Of a DNA stretch of 64,000 bases, positions 35,256-47,216 are shown one piece after another. How positions within the stretch are numbered: the stretch's first letter is position 1; every line of letters starts with the position of its first letter. Made by a program: the position numbers and the translations under genes. Below the pieces are notes generated by a model that made no database searches, had not been told where the DNA came from, and saw only the letters and a list, made by a program, of their open reading frames with translations. Source of the stretch: Trichostrongylus colubriformis (Eukaryota; Nematoda; Chromadorea; Rhabditida; Trichostrongylidae). The stretch is taken from contig OZ022259.1 of assembly GCA_963978905.1 (NCBI GenBank), positions 32,093,994-32,157,993 of the forward strand, read 5' to 3'.

Positions 35256-36897
35256 TACAATACCGCTCACATTTTTTGAAAAATCGACGGCGGGCGACGG
35301 ATTAAACGGCACAAACCGTCGCACCGTCTTAACTCTGTTAAAAGTGAATAAAATGGGGGTAAAATTAGAAGCGTTAGATTCGTCTTGATGCACGAATCCA
35401 ACGACATATGAGATGTGGGATTTTGATAATTAGGTCACCAGCTTCTAGGGAAAAGCTGTATAGATTTCTTTTTTCTACCCTCAGGCAGGACTTCGACTAT
35501 TTCCGGCTTACATTCACATGTCCATTTGTTGCTCGCCCATGATCTGCACAAAAAACATTATTCTAGTGAGTTATCTCCATGTTTCAGAATGCTTTTCAGG
35601 ACCAATTCCACCACATTTTCGAGATTTTTCAAGCTCATTTCGTCAGAATCGATGGACAAATTGAGGAAGATAACTCGCCTATATTAAAGTACTGGCTACG
35701 TTCCGCAAGAATTACCTTGACTACCGAACTACAGGCAAGCGCTTCTTCTGTGATGAAGCTTCAAACATCGGTAAACGGCGTACTTTGAACGCTGAATAAT
35801 TCCCTCCTCTTTTCTAAAATAACATTTTGATCAATGAAAATCGCATGAGGTCTTTGGATGCAACATCCTACACTTCAAGAAAAAGAAAACGGCATTTTAA
35901 CAATACTCAGAATCATGAAGTTAAAAAGAGTGTTAATTGCACATGAAAGTATGAATGTAGACGTACATTAGTTAATTTCAAGCGAAACTTATTATGATGT
36001 ATATAGTGTCAAAAATGCTGCTCATAGACGTAAAGATCATTTCACTGCCAGAGTTTTGTATTTTTACCACTGCTTTCGTATTCTTCTCGAGCATTGTCGG
36101 CTCCAACGCCGCTTGCTGACCTCATAATCAATCTGTGGCGACACTGTATACATCATGATAAGTTTCGTTTGAAATTAACTAGTGTACGTCCACATTCATA
36201 CTTTCATGTGCAATTAACACTCTTTTTAACTTTATGGTTCTGAGTATTGTTTAAATACCGTTTTCATTTTCTTGAAGTGTAGGATGTTGCATCCGAAGAC
36301 CTCATGCGATTTTCATTGATCAAAATGTTATTTTAGAAAAGAGAAGGGACATTATTCAGCGTTCAAAGTACGCCGTTTACCGATGTTTGAAGCCTCATCA
36401 CAGAAGAAGCGCTCGCTTGTAATTCGGAAGTCAAGGTAATTTTTGCAGAACGTAGCCAGTACTTTGTTATAGGCGAGTTATCTTCTCAATTTGTCCATCG
36501 ATTCTGACGAAATGAGCTTGAAATATCTCGAAAATGTCGTGGAATTGGTGCTGAAAAGCATTCTGAAACTTGGAGATAACTCACTAAAAAAAATGATGTT
36601 TGTGCAGAACATGGGCGAGCAACAAATGAACATGTGAATGTAAGCCGGAAATAGTCGGAGTCCTGCCTGAGGGTAGAAAAAAAGAAATCTTTGCAGCTTT
36701 TACCTAGAAGCTGGTGACCTAATTATCAAAATCCGACATCTCATATGTCGTTGGATTCGTCGCATCGAGACGAATCTAACGCTTCTAATTTTACCCCCAT
36801 TTTATTCACTTTTAGCCGAGTTATGACGGTGCGACGGTTTGTGCCGTTTAATCCGTTACACACCGTCGATTTTTCAAAAAATGTGAGCGGTATTGTA
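35256..36897. repeat. 1.64-kb foldback element with ~755-bp inverted arms
   Basis: Left arm 35256-36010 and right arm 36140-36897 are near-perfect reverse complements around a 129-bp spacer. Matched landmarks include TACAATACCGCTCAC with GTGAGCGGTATTGTA at the outer ends, GGTAAACGGCGTAC with GTACGCCGTTTACC in the middle, and GTGTC with GACAC at the spacer. No transposase or known domain was recognised in either arm. It could be a foldback transposon or an inverted duplication; transcription would give very long double-stranded RNA. Confidence 0.9.
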
Positions 36898-37193
36898 AGT
36901 ATGTTTTGTTTGGAATGCCACAAGGTTTCCGAATTATTAGGAGAATTTTAGCGAAAATGACACTTTTAGATGACTTCACTTCACGAGTTTTTGTTTAAAG
37001 ACACCAGGAGGGGGTAATTCTGGCTTACTGTAGAACAGACGTAGTGTGGACGAGTTTGAGTGGCCGCCATTGCACAAACTCGCCAATTTGACGCCTTGGC
37101 ATGGTGCCAAAAGAAGATGGTTCTAATATAGATCTGTTTTTTCCTTTTAGTTTTCACTTTGTTCTTTCTTATATTGTTTCTAGATGTGCTTAC

Positions 37194-37418
37194 GGGTCAA
37201 ATAAAGTCGGGGGGGGGGGGGGGGAGAGGCAAAATTTTCACCCACGTCAAAGCTTCTTTCCCTTCCTAGGGTTAGGCTAAAGCAGGTGAGACCTATGCTT
37301 TGACAGATGCTCTTTTTAATGTGGGAGGAGGGGATATCAATTTTAGCCCAAGCCTAGTAAGGGAAAGGAGCATCGACGTCGACGCAAAGTTGCGTCTCCC
37401 CCCGACTTTATTTGACCC
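37194..37418. mobile_element. 225-bp hairpin MITE with G/C homopolymer ends (copy 1)
   Basis: It starts GGGTCAAATAAAGTCGGGG and ends CCCCGACTTTATTTGACCC; the left end carries a 16-base G run. The interior also pairs (CCTTCCTAGGGTTAGGCTA against TAGCCCAAGCCTAGTAAGG). A related element is at about 58932-59138. Confidence 0.82.
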
Positions 37419-37419
37419 T

Positions 37420-38688
37420 TCTGAGATTTTCAGGTATAGAAATGCACAATTAAGAAGATCTATAAGTAAACAAGTAAAATATGTCACTAGAAAACAGTAA
37501 AGAGGAAATAATTCAAAAATAAGGTTACATCAGGCCGGAGACAAGCTTCAAAATGAACGAAGAGTGGCTCGGCCACGGAAGCTTGCAGTTCGGACGGAAG
37601 CGCGCCCTGGGGGCAAATAGCGCCCTGTGACGCGTTTTTCAACGCCGGTTTTGTTACACATTGTATCTACCGAAACCATATGTTTGTTTTCAGACGCCAT
37701 TGTTTTCGTAAACGTTATTCCTCCCTTGCCCCCCTCCCGGTGCCTTTAACCGAGTCCTAGCGAAGGTGACCACAAATGTAGTGCTGTAAGGGGAAGGGGT
37801 GAAGCATTGTATGGAGCACTTCGTCCCTGGTTTCAGAAGTGCAGAAATGAGAACGAGCTGCTTGGTTTTGCAATTGATCAAATCGCTTCAAGTAAAACGG
37901 CAGAAAGCGATGAGCGTCCATACTTGCAGGGGATATCCACAAGTATTGGACCCCTACAAACAAAATATGTTGACCACCTTAAGTAGCCTCGATTTGAAGA
38001 AAACTGAAAAAATGGGTGCTGCGCGACCCCTGCGAGCAGCCATGCGCGAGCGCATTTTTCACAAATTGTCTTCCAGCAACTGAAGCATTTGCAGGAAGAC
38101 CCCCTTACTCGTCCACTATATTCATCAAATCTAGCGCTAACTAAGCCCCACTTCCCTAAACATCTGGACAGCTCCTTCAATGGCAGAGTATTCAGAACGG
38201 ATGGTGATTTGGAGTCGACTTTTTTTGCTATCGTGCTAAATAAATCGTCAGCCCTTTATCAAAATGAGATATGCAAGTATGCGTAGTATAGCCAAAACTG
38301 TAGGGAATCGATGGTGCTAACCTTGTAAGAAAAGATGCAGTCTGAGCCGAGTTATGATCTCCCAAAGTTGAAATTGCGAAAACCGGCCAAAACTTTCCTC
38401 ACAACCTAATAGTATAGTGTTGCAAGCCAGCACCCACAATCGTTGTCGACCTCCGATGAGGGTCGAGACCGATCAGAATCTCGACGTTGTAGTTGCCTTC
38501 TCGAATGCGCTTGAACCAAAGTTGTGCCACAAGTTCAGACATTGAACCCTCTTCGAATGCAGCGTTTATACCACGACTGGGTTCGATTGCTGGAGGCCAT
38601 ATTTGAAATCATATAGAAGAATGCCCCGAAAGTACTCCTTTGATATATTTTGCCGAAAAAGGTGATCCGAGAGATGGAAGACAATAAT
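37420..38688. other. Stretch with no recognised gene
   Basis: Several open frames of 60-100 codons overlap on both strands, but none has splice context or a recognisable domain. I see no element ends here. Confidence 0.4.
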
Positions 38689-38689
38689 C

Positions 38690-39963
38690 CTACTATATAT
38701 AATTCGCTTAGTATGTCTGTCTGTGTGTTTGTCCGTGTGTCCGTCTGTCTGTCACGAAATTCATATCTCGCTCGCAGCAAAGCTCGGAAGCTGAATTTTG
38801 TAAGTGATATAGGCGGTGCCAAGGAATCCCCAGCGGTGGTGGACCGAAAATGATAGCAGCTGATAAGGGCTGATAAGGAGTCTCGGAAAGCAAATGTCGC
38901 CAAATCCGTTGCCCCTTTCGCGTTAATCCAAGAGCGTTAACACTCACAGGTATTGTGAAGGGTGGGTCGGGGACATTAATGCTGGGTGACCCGCATTGAT
39001 AACGATTGATAAGATTCGATAAGGAGCGTAAAAGTGCTAGAGTCGTCAAATCCGTTTCGCTCTTCGCATTGGTCCCAGAGCGTTCATACTCATAGGTGTT
39101 TTGCGGAGTAGGACGGGGACATTGATGGTGGGTAATCCAAACGGGAAATGATTGATAATGCTCGATAAGGAGCATGAGAAGGCAATTGTTGTAGAATTCG
39201 TTTCGCCTTTCGCGTTGACCCAAGAGCACTAACACTCCATAGGTGTTTGGCAGGGGAGAACGGGCACATCTATGGTGGATGATCCAAATTGATAATGGTT
39301 GATAAGATTCGATAAGGAACGTGAGAAGGGAGATGTCACCAAGGCCGGTTCACTTTTGCGGCTAACAGTGGCATGTTCACATTCGCAGGTATTGTAAGGT
39401 ACGGGAACCTCAATGGTATTGTTGGGTTCCGTGGCTCAGTGAAACTGACAACTTCTTACAGTGGCTGATAAGAAACCGTTAGGAACTGGATGGGATGAAA
39501 TCCTTCACATCGTTTGCTACTACTATACGACCGCTCTAGCAAAAGCATCTGATGCTCAGTGCCTTTGGATGAACATATTTTATTTATGTTCTGATATCAC
39601 TAGCCGATGTATCGACCGCTATTGCCTACCGTTCCAAAAAACGGTACAGTTCTCTTGATACTGCAATCTACATTGACAACCATGATACAACCTATATTTG
39701 TGATAACAAAGCAAGCGGTTTACTCGGAATCATTTTCTTATGCGGTCCTGGCAGCAACACTGGGTTCGACCGTTAGACTACGTAAAATGCCAGATAGTGA
39801 AGCATGTTTACGAAAACGATAAACGTCGATAATCGGGATATGGATCTACCATTACTGTGTAGGAATTAAATGTTCAGCAAATGAACGAATTGTTACCAAT
39901 CGACGCAATCGAATACAAAACTATCGATGTCCAAACTATCCAAACTCCCAATGATGACCTAAA
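38690..39963 (+). repeat. GATAAG-monomer interspersed repeat, copy c
   Basis: This copy shows the full order: CCTACTATATATAATTCGC, a GTCTGTCTGTGTG tract, TCACGAAATTCATATCTCGC, at least four ~145-bp monomers with GATAAGATTCGATAAGGA cores, then a unique tail with GCTACTACTATACGACCGC, GAACATATTTTATTTATG, and the GTTTACGAAAACGATAAACG segment. The tail also occurs inverted at 42060-42530. Confidence 0.82.
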
Positions 39964-40226
39964 ACATTTAGCTGAGCACACTATTGCGCGCGATTCCTGT
40001 CGATTACGTGCAAAATGGGATCGGCAAAGCGGCTGAAGTGCATTGATACCAAAATGCTTTCTATCATGCCACTTCTCTGCTTTTTTTCCAATTAAATAGC
40101 TCTACTGAAAGCAGAGGAAAGGGAATTCGCAATCAATTCCATACACAATTCTGGTTGTGCCGATCAAACCCATTTTGCACAACACCGCCATCAATCGCAC
40201 GCAGTAGTGTGCACTCGCCAGCTGGT
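39964..40226. mobile_element. MITE with GCGCGC-containing terminal inverted repeats (copy 3)
   Basis: The right end GCAGTAGTGTGCACTCGCC followed by AGCTGGT pairs with the left end TTAGCTGAGCACACTATTGC. Inward the arms share CGATTACGTGCAAAATGGG-type sequence. It abuts the tail of repeat copy c. Confidence 0.7.
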
Positions 40227-40344
40227 ACCTATATATGCGTGTGAACTTAAACTACATGTGTATGTACAGAAGAAATTGCTGGAAAGCAGTTCGGAGGGAA
40301 AAAGCGCGTATTTAAAAAAGGAAAAAACTTTTTCGACCACCTAA

Positions 40345-40893
40345 TATAATACGCTTAGTATGTCTGTGTGTGTAATTGTGTGTGTGTCCGTCTGTGTGTC
40401 ACGAAATTCATATCTCGCGTTGCAGCGCTTGGACCCTGAATTTTACAAGTGACGTAGGGGGTGGTAAGGACACTAGCGGTGGTGGACCCAAAGCGATGCA
40501 ACTGATAAGGACTGATAAGGAGCGTTTAAAGGCGTATGTCACTGAAGTCGTTTCGTCTTTCGCCTTTTGATTCAAGAGCACTAACACTCCATAGGTGTTT
40601 GGCAGGGTGGAATGGGCACATCTATGGTGGATGATCCAAATTGATAATGGTTGATAAGATTCGATAAGGAACGTGAGAAGGGAAATGTCACCAAGGCCGG
40701 TTCGCTTCTGCGGCAAACATTGGATTGTTCACATTCGCGGGTATTGTAGGGTCCGGGACCTCAATGGTATTGTTGGATACAGGGGCCTCAGTGAAACTGA
40801 CAACTTCTTACAGTGGCTGATAAGAAACCGATAGGAATTGGATGGGATGAAATCCTTCACATCGTTAGCTACTACTATGCGACCGTTCTAGCA
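40345..40893 (+). repeat. GATAAG-monomer repeat, copy d (truncated)
   Basis: It starts at ACCTAATATAATACGCTTAG, has the GTGTGTGTCCGTCTGTGTG tract and monomers, and stops abruptly in the tail at about 40893, where copy e begins in the opposite orientation. Confidence 0.75.
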
Positions 40894-40899
40894 AGTCTG

Positions 40900-41805
40900 A
40901 GGCGTTTTTCTTCGATTGCTTCAATAGGCAGCCAGTTTTCCACTCAGTGAGCATCTAATTCTTGCCTGTTGGTGGTGGATCCATATGCCAGTCATCTATG
41001 CTAATCGTTTTTGCTAGCATGCACCGCTATTTCGAATTCACATAGTCTAGCGGTCAATACCCAGTATTGTGGGTGGCACTGCATGAGGAAATGATTCACT
41101 CGCTTTACTGTCACATTTATAGTTCGTATCCTGATTATAAAATGTAGAACGCAGTATCTAAAGACGCGCCCCATTATTTGGGCGCTAGGCAATTTGAAGA
41201 TCGATACATCGGCAGCTGTATCAGAACATAATCAAAATATGTTCACACAATGGTAGTGTTCATCAGACGCTTTTATTATAGCGGTCATGCAGTAGTAGGC
41301 AGCGGTGCCCTGCTTTTTACCTGACCCACTTCCTAACGGCTCTTATCAGCGCTAAGCAGTCGTTATCAGACTCAGTTCGTTAACATTAAGGTCCCCGTGT
41401 CATCTTCTACAACACTATGAGTTTGGACACTTCACCATCCGTTGAGAGGAGAAAAGGATTTTGCGACATTCGCTCTTGACGTTCCTTATCTAACCTTATC
41501 AACCGTTATCAGTGCGGGTCACCCACCATCACTTGCCCCGTCCCACTCCGCAATAGGCCCGTGAACATGGAAGCTCCAGGATCAATGCGAAAGGTGAAAC
41601 GGATTCGAGGACATTCGCTTTTCGGAACTCCTTATCAGCCCTTATGTTATCAGAACCGGTCCCCCAACATTGGTGTCCACTTGCCACCCCCCCCCCCCCC
41701 CATCATCTGCAAATCAAGGTTCCAGCTTTGCTGAGACGTGAGATATGAATTCGTGACAAACAGACACCCACACATACGGACAGACAGACATACTCCGCGG
41801 ATTAT
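40900..41805 (-). repeat. GATAAG-monomer repeat, copy e, inverted relative to copy d
   Basis: Read from the right on the - strand: GTCTGTCTGTCCGTATGTG, TTCATATCTCACGTC, monomers, then the tail with GTGAACATATTTTGATTATG. A 15-base C run is at 41687-41701. Copies d and e form an imperfect inverted pair. Confidence 0.75.
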
Positions 41806-41811
41806 ACATAT

Positions 41812-42058
41812 ACCAGCTGGCGGGCGCACACTACTGCGCGCTCCTCATGGCGATGTTTGTAAAATGGGTTTGGTCGGCACGACCACAACTGTGTATGGAA
41901 TCGAGTGCGAATTTCCTTTCCTCTGCTTTCAGCAGGGCTATTGAAATGAAGCAGAGAAGAGTGCAGTTTTTTATTGATGTACTGCAGCCGTTTTGCATCG
42001 AACCCATTTTGCACGTAATCGACATGAATCGCGCGCAGTAGTTGCTCAGCTAACTGGT
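41812..42058. mobile_element. MITE with GCGCGC-containing terminal inverted repeats (copy 2)
   Basis: Left end ACCAGCTGGCGGGCGCACAC and right end with GCGCAGTAGTTGCTCAGC then TAACTGGT are inverted relatives; CATGGCGATGTTTGTAAAAT faces CATTTTGCACGTAATCGACA-type sequence. It separates two - strand GATAAG-monomer repeat copies. Confidence 0.8.
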
Positions 42059-42059
42059 T

Positions 42060-42989
42060 TAGGTCAACATTGAGTGTTTGGATAGTTTAGACATCGATAG
42101 TATTGTATTCGATTGCATACCGGTAACAATTCTTTCACTTGCTGAGCATCTAATTCCTACACGTTGATGGTGGGTCCATATCCCGATTATCGACGTTTAT
42201 CGTTTTCGTAAACATGCTTCACTATCCGGCATTTTACGTAGTCTAACGGTCGAACCCAGTGTTGCTGCCAGTACCGCATTAGAAATTGATTCCGAGTAAA
42301 CCGCTTGCTTTGCTATCACAAATATAGGTTGTATCATGGTTGTCAATATAGATTGCAGTATTGAGAGAAATGCACCGTTTTTTGGAACGCTAGGCAATTC
42401 AGCGGTTGATACATCGGCCAGTGATATCAACACAAACAAAATTGCACGCCCAATGGCACTGAGCTTCAGACGCTTCTGCTAAAGCGGTCGTATAGTAGTA
42501 GCAAGCGATGTAAAGGATTCAATCCCATCCAATTGCTAACGGTCCTAATCAGCCACCGCAAGCCGTTTTCAGTTTCACTGGGGCCCCTGTGCCCACAATA
42601 ACATTGAGGTCCCCGTACCCTAATACCTGGGAATGTGAACACATCACTGTAAGCCGCAGGAGTTAACCGGCCTTGGTGACACTTCCCTTCTCACGCTCCT
42701 TATCGAATCTTATCAACTATTATCGATTTGGATCATCCACCATTGATGTCCCCGACCCACCCTGCTGAGCACCTATAACTGTGAGCGCTCCTGGATCAGT
42801 GCGAGAGACGAAATGAATTTGATGGCATTCGCTTTCTCATGCTCCTTATCGAATCTTATCAACCGTTATCAATGCGGGTCATCCACTATTAATGTCCCTG
42901 CAAATCAAGGTTCCAGCTTTGCTGCGACGCGAGATATGAATTTCATGACAGACGGACAAACACACACACAGACATACTTAGCGAATTAT
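42060..42989 (-). repeat. GATAAG-monomer repeat, copy f
   Basis: The tail (42060-42530) is the reverse complement of 39490-39960, sharing CGTTTTCGTAAACATGCTTC and CAAATATAGGTTGTATCATG. The head end GCGAATTATATATGGTAGGA is the insertion site of LINE copy B. Confidence 0.8.
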
Positions 42990-43000
42990 ATATGGTAGGA

Positions 43001-46000
43001 TCACCTGTATCACCTGTCGTCCCGTTGTTCATCGAGAGCCTCGAGTGGGCGCCAGCAACGTCTCCACTCGTATCTGTCGCGAGCCAAAGCAGTCCAGTGA
43101 ATGTTTCTGGCTCCAGGAACATGTAGCGTCTCGTTCCTTTCGCGCAGAGCTTTCGTGAAGAAGTCTGACCATCGGGCCGGCGGTCGTCCAGGTGTTCGTT
43201 TGACGTCCCGAGGGATCCAGTCGGTTACCGCTCTGGTCCAACGGTCATCGCGATACTGGCAAATACGACGGCGCCCTGATCTTTGATCGACGACGGAGTT
43301 CGGAACTCCGGATTCCCGTCTGCACTTGCGTGTATCGGGATACTCCGAGCATCGTCCTCTCGATGGCGCGTTGGATGACGCCAACGGCATGCTCCTCCTG
43401 CTTACGTAGAGTCCCAGTCTCTGAGGCGTAAGGTAGGGCAGGAAGGACAGCGGAATCGAAGAAATGGGCGCGGAGCCGGATGTTCTTCGACTTCTTCACT
43501 ACTCCCTTGACGGTTTTGAAGGCTCCCCCAGGTCGCTCTTTTCCTGCTGCTCAGCTCTGGTGCTAAGTCGTTCTTCATATTGACTTCTCGACCTAGGTAC
43601 ACGTAACTGAAGCAATCGGTGCTGTTTGTTGCGTTGAGCTTAAATGGGGCGTCAGGTACCAATCTGTTTCTCATAAACATCGTCTTCGTCAGGTTCAGCT
43701 GCAGACCGATCTTTCCACACTCGCAGTCGAAATCGGCTAGCATCCGTTCCACTTGCTGGATTGTCGGTGTTATTAGCACAATGTCGTCAGCGAAGCGGAG
43801 GTGGTGTCGATGCCGGCCATCGACCTTCACTCCATTCCTTCCCAGTTGACGCATGACGTTTCCAAGAGCGGCGCTGAATAGTTCAGACGAAATAGTGTCG
43901 CCTTGTCGAACCCCTCTCTTCGCGTCGATGATGATTCCCTTGTAGAATGGCGAGATCCTCGTCGTGAAGTTGTTTAGAGCTCACGAAGTACTCTTATATA
44001 CTGAGTAGGCACGCCCTGGTTTCCCAGGGTTTGATAACCGCTTCCGTCTCAAGGGAGTCGAAAACTTTCTTCAGATCGATGAATGTGAGACGTAACGGCA
44101 TCTTGTACTCTCGCGACACTTTGATGAGTCCAGTGACCGCGTGGATGTGATCGATTGTACTGAATCCTCTCCGAAACCCTGCTTGCTCGCATGGCTGCTC
44201 CTCGTCTAGAGTTCCACCGATTCTATTCAAGATGACACGAGTGAGAGCTTGTAGACTACAGACAGCAGGCAGATTGGACGATAATTGCCATTGTCCTGTG
44301 GATCTCCCTTCTTATACAGCAACACAGTCCTGCTAGTTTTCCACGATGTGGGCACCTTGCATTCCGACAGGTAGCGTGTGAAGAGCCGGGCCAGTGTTTT
44401 GACGATAACTGGCGGAAGATTCTTCAGATGTTCCGATCTGATCCTGTCGGGGCCGGGTGCTGTACATTTCTTCTCCGACGAAATAGCGTGTCGGACTTTG
44501 CAAGAAAGAGCTGATGGTACGACATATCCATCCTGCTTCAGATTGCTCCCAGGCAGTTGGACATGGCTATCGAAGAGATCCGAGTAGAAGTCGTAGATGA
44601 CCTTCTCCATTGCCCTTCAAGCAGTAACTGTACCGTCCGAACGCCGGAGACCGGTCGTTTTGGTCTTATAACTGGCAAAGCTTCGGCGGGCATTGCGAAT
44701 GCTCCTCCCAGCCTCTGCTGCTTCAGCCAGCACTGCTGCTCTTCTCTCCTTGAATCTTCTTTTATCGCCTCTCGCAAGTTAGGATGTCAGTTGGTAATCG
44801 CCTGCGGCTCGTGCGGTTCCACGTTGGCGTATCAGCTCGAGAGTTTTCGAAGAGAGACGCCTCTTTGTGACTTTCAAACACCCTGCCCTCCTAGCGTGAA
44901 GATGCTCAACGAGCCGGTTGTACTCGTCGTCGATGTTTTCGGTAACGGAATCCTCCCATATACCAGCGAGAAAAACGAAGTATTCCCAGTTGATGACTGT
45001 CTTGGGTCATCGCTCCTTGAATTTCGCGGCTCCTCTCCACGTATCGAAAAGAGGAACTTTGCGCGGATGAGTCGGTGGTCTGATCCCGTGTAGAACTTCG
45101 GAACAACAGCGACGTCGGCCAGGCAGAACCTTTGACTGAAGATGACGTGATCGATCTCATTATAGAATTGTCCACCGGGTGACTCCCAAGTCCATCGCAG
45201 ATGAGAGGGTTTCTGGAGCTGTGAGTACCAGGGATGGAGTTGATCGACATAATAAATTCAGACAGCCTTTCACCCTACTCATTCCATTCCGTTCCGTGAG
45301 TCCCGATGTGAAGCTCGTGGTCCGTTCTTCTAGGGTCGATCTTGGCGTTGAAGTCGCTGATGGTCTTCCTTGTAGAATTTCTCCAATTCCACGTGAAAAG
45401 CTTCCAGCGTCCTCGTCGTAGCTTGATGTTAGTGCGTAGGCGACGAAGATGGTCAAAGCCGGGATTGAACCGCATCTTTTCAATCGCCAACGTCCGATTC
45501 GGATTGTCAGATATTCATACGAATCGATGTTCATGATCAAGTGCGTGTTGACGAGAACGCCCACACCGCCAACACCCCTCCTGTCGCATGATCCAAGGAA
45601 CAGTTCTTCACCAGACTCGTACACGGCGTGTAGCGGGCGATGCCTCCTCGTCTCGGTCAGTCCGATGACGTCGTACTTGATCATCCTGGCTTGCATCATC
45701 AGACCTTCGATACTCGCTGCAAGAGTTCGTGCGTTGTAAGTACAGATCGCCATCTTAGTTCTTCTCGATTTAGACAGCCTGTTGTAGCCCTGAGATTTAA
45801 GCAGCCTCTCTCGAGCGGTCCTACCCAACGCTGCCGTATTGGGGCTCCCTCAGATTTAGGGGAGTGAATCCCATTTTTATCGCTGTTTTCAGCAAGATGC
45901 AGAGCCACGAGTAGCTTACCGGGCTCTGTCGTGGGGGCTGGGTATACCCCGGGTAGTTAGCCAAGCTATCCCAAAGTGGGCATGGGGTTTATTGGTTGGA

Positions 46001-46327
46001 GGCGACCCCGGACCGCCTCTCATGTACCTCCCAGTCGTTAGAATGCAAGCTTTTGGCTGGACCGAATGCAGGATACCAACTGTACCATACAGAACGCCCC
46101 CACACGTATGCAAGAAACGTTTGCACGGATACAGAGGGTATGAATCAGCCCAGCGCTGCAGAAACAGGGACTCCATCCCCTGGATCCACCTGCGTCTCGA
46201 GGGCAGGTGCATGGTGGCTTTTCTTCCGCGATTAGCCCCCTATCCGCCACCTTTGGTCGTGCCACGTAGCCTTGCCACCTAACGGCTCGAGATCCTTCAG
46301 CGAGAGAAGCCCCTCGGTGATCCGTGG
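43001..46327 (-). mobile_element. RTE-like non-LTR retrotransposon, copy B, near full length but inactivated
   Basis: About 3.33 kb, the usual RTE size, flanked by an 11-bp target duplication ATAT(G/A)GTAGGA (42990-43000, 46328-46338, one mismatch). On the - strand: AP-type endonuclease (45160-45828) starting MAICTYNARTL with GLTETRRHR and GGVGVLVN; RT (44610-43402) with TVLLYKKGDPQDNGNYRP, EQAGFRRGFSTIDHI, the LTFIDLKKVFDS catalytic motif and LRFADDIVL with the Asp pair; and a C-terminal domain with LGVSRYTQV and [17 protein letters not shown] near 43010-43500. These parts lie in different frames, so several frameshifts or stops prevent one continuous product. The 3' end is a short CAGGTGATA repeat. 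Copy A at 23886-30388 is the same family. Confidence 0.88.
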
Positions 46328-46409
46328 ATATAGTAGGATAGTGGGATGAATACGCAAAAGTCAACAAGTCAGACAACAATAAGTTATTTATACCTTATCG
46401 ATACATGGA

Positions 46410-47215
46410 CGGTCCTACTATATATGATCCATTTGTCTGTGTGTGTCCGACTGTTTGACACGAATTTCTTATCTCGCGTCGCATCGAAGCTGGGACCTGA
46501 ATTTTACAAGTGATATAGTGGTTGCTAAGGGAACCTCAGCGGTGATGGACTGTAAGTGATGGCAGCTCATAAGAGCTATTAAGGAGCCTAGGAAGACGAA
46601 TGTCATCAAAGTTGTTTCGTTTTCGCGGGACCCTTAGAGTGTTGACCCTCATAGGTGTTCGGCGAGGTGGGTCGGAGCTAGTGACGGTGGGTGTTCCGCA
46701 CTGATAACGGTTGATAAGTTCTGATAAGAAGCGTAAAACTAGAATCGTCGAGTCCGCTTTTCGCGTTCATCATAGAGCGTTCATACTCACAGGTCCTTTG
46801 CGAATCGAGACGGAGACATTAACGGTGGGTGGTCCAGCGGTTGATAAGATCAGGTAAGGAGCGTCAAAACGCAAATGTCGCGAAATACGCTCCCACTCTC
46901 AACAGATAGTGGACGTCCAAACTATGCTGTAGGAGTTGGTACGAAGACCTTAATGGTGACGGATTGAATCTGATAAGGACTGCTTAGCGATGATAAAAGC
47001 AGTTAGGAAGTGGGTCGGGTACAAACCAGGACGCCGCTACTACTACATGACCGCTACAATAAAAGCGTGTGATGAACATTGTCATTGTGTGAACATATTT
47101 TGATTATGTTCTGATATCAGCTGCCGATGTATCGACCTCTGAATTGCATAGTGTCCAACTCATGGAGCGCGTCTTTGGATACTGCGTTCTACATTTTATG
47201 ATCAGGATACGGTCT
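46410..47215 (+). repeat. GATAAG-monomer repeat, copy g (left part)
   Basis: It begins CCTACTATATATGATCC, with TCTTATCTCGCGTCGCA, several degenerate monomers and the tail GTGTGAACATATTTTGATTA. It is cut at about 47216 by a TIR element; homologous tail sequence resumes at 48122 and runs on to about 48790, itself interrupted by a hAT-like MITE. Confidence 0.75.
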
Positions 47216-47216
47216 G

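Noticed and set aside
45992..46282. Open frames of 79-113 codons on both strands
   Set aside because: They fall in the 5' untranslated region of LINE copy B and are not conserved in copy A.
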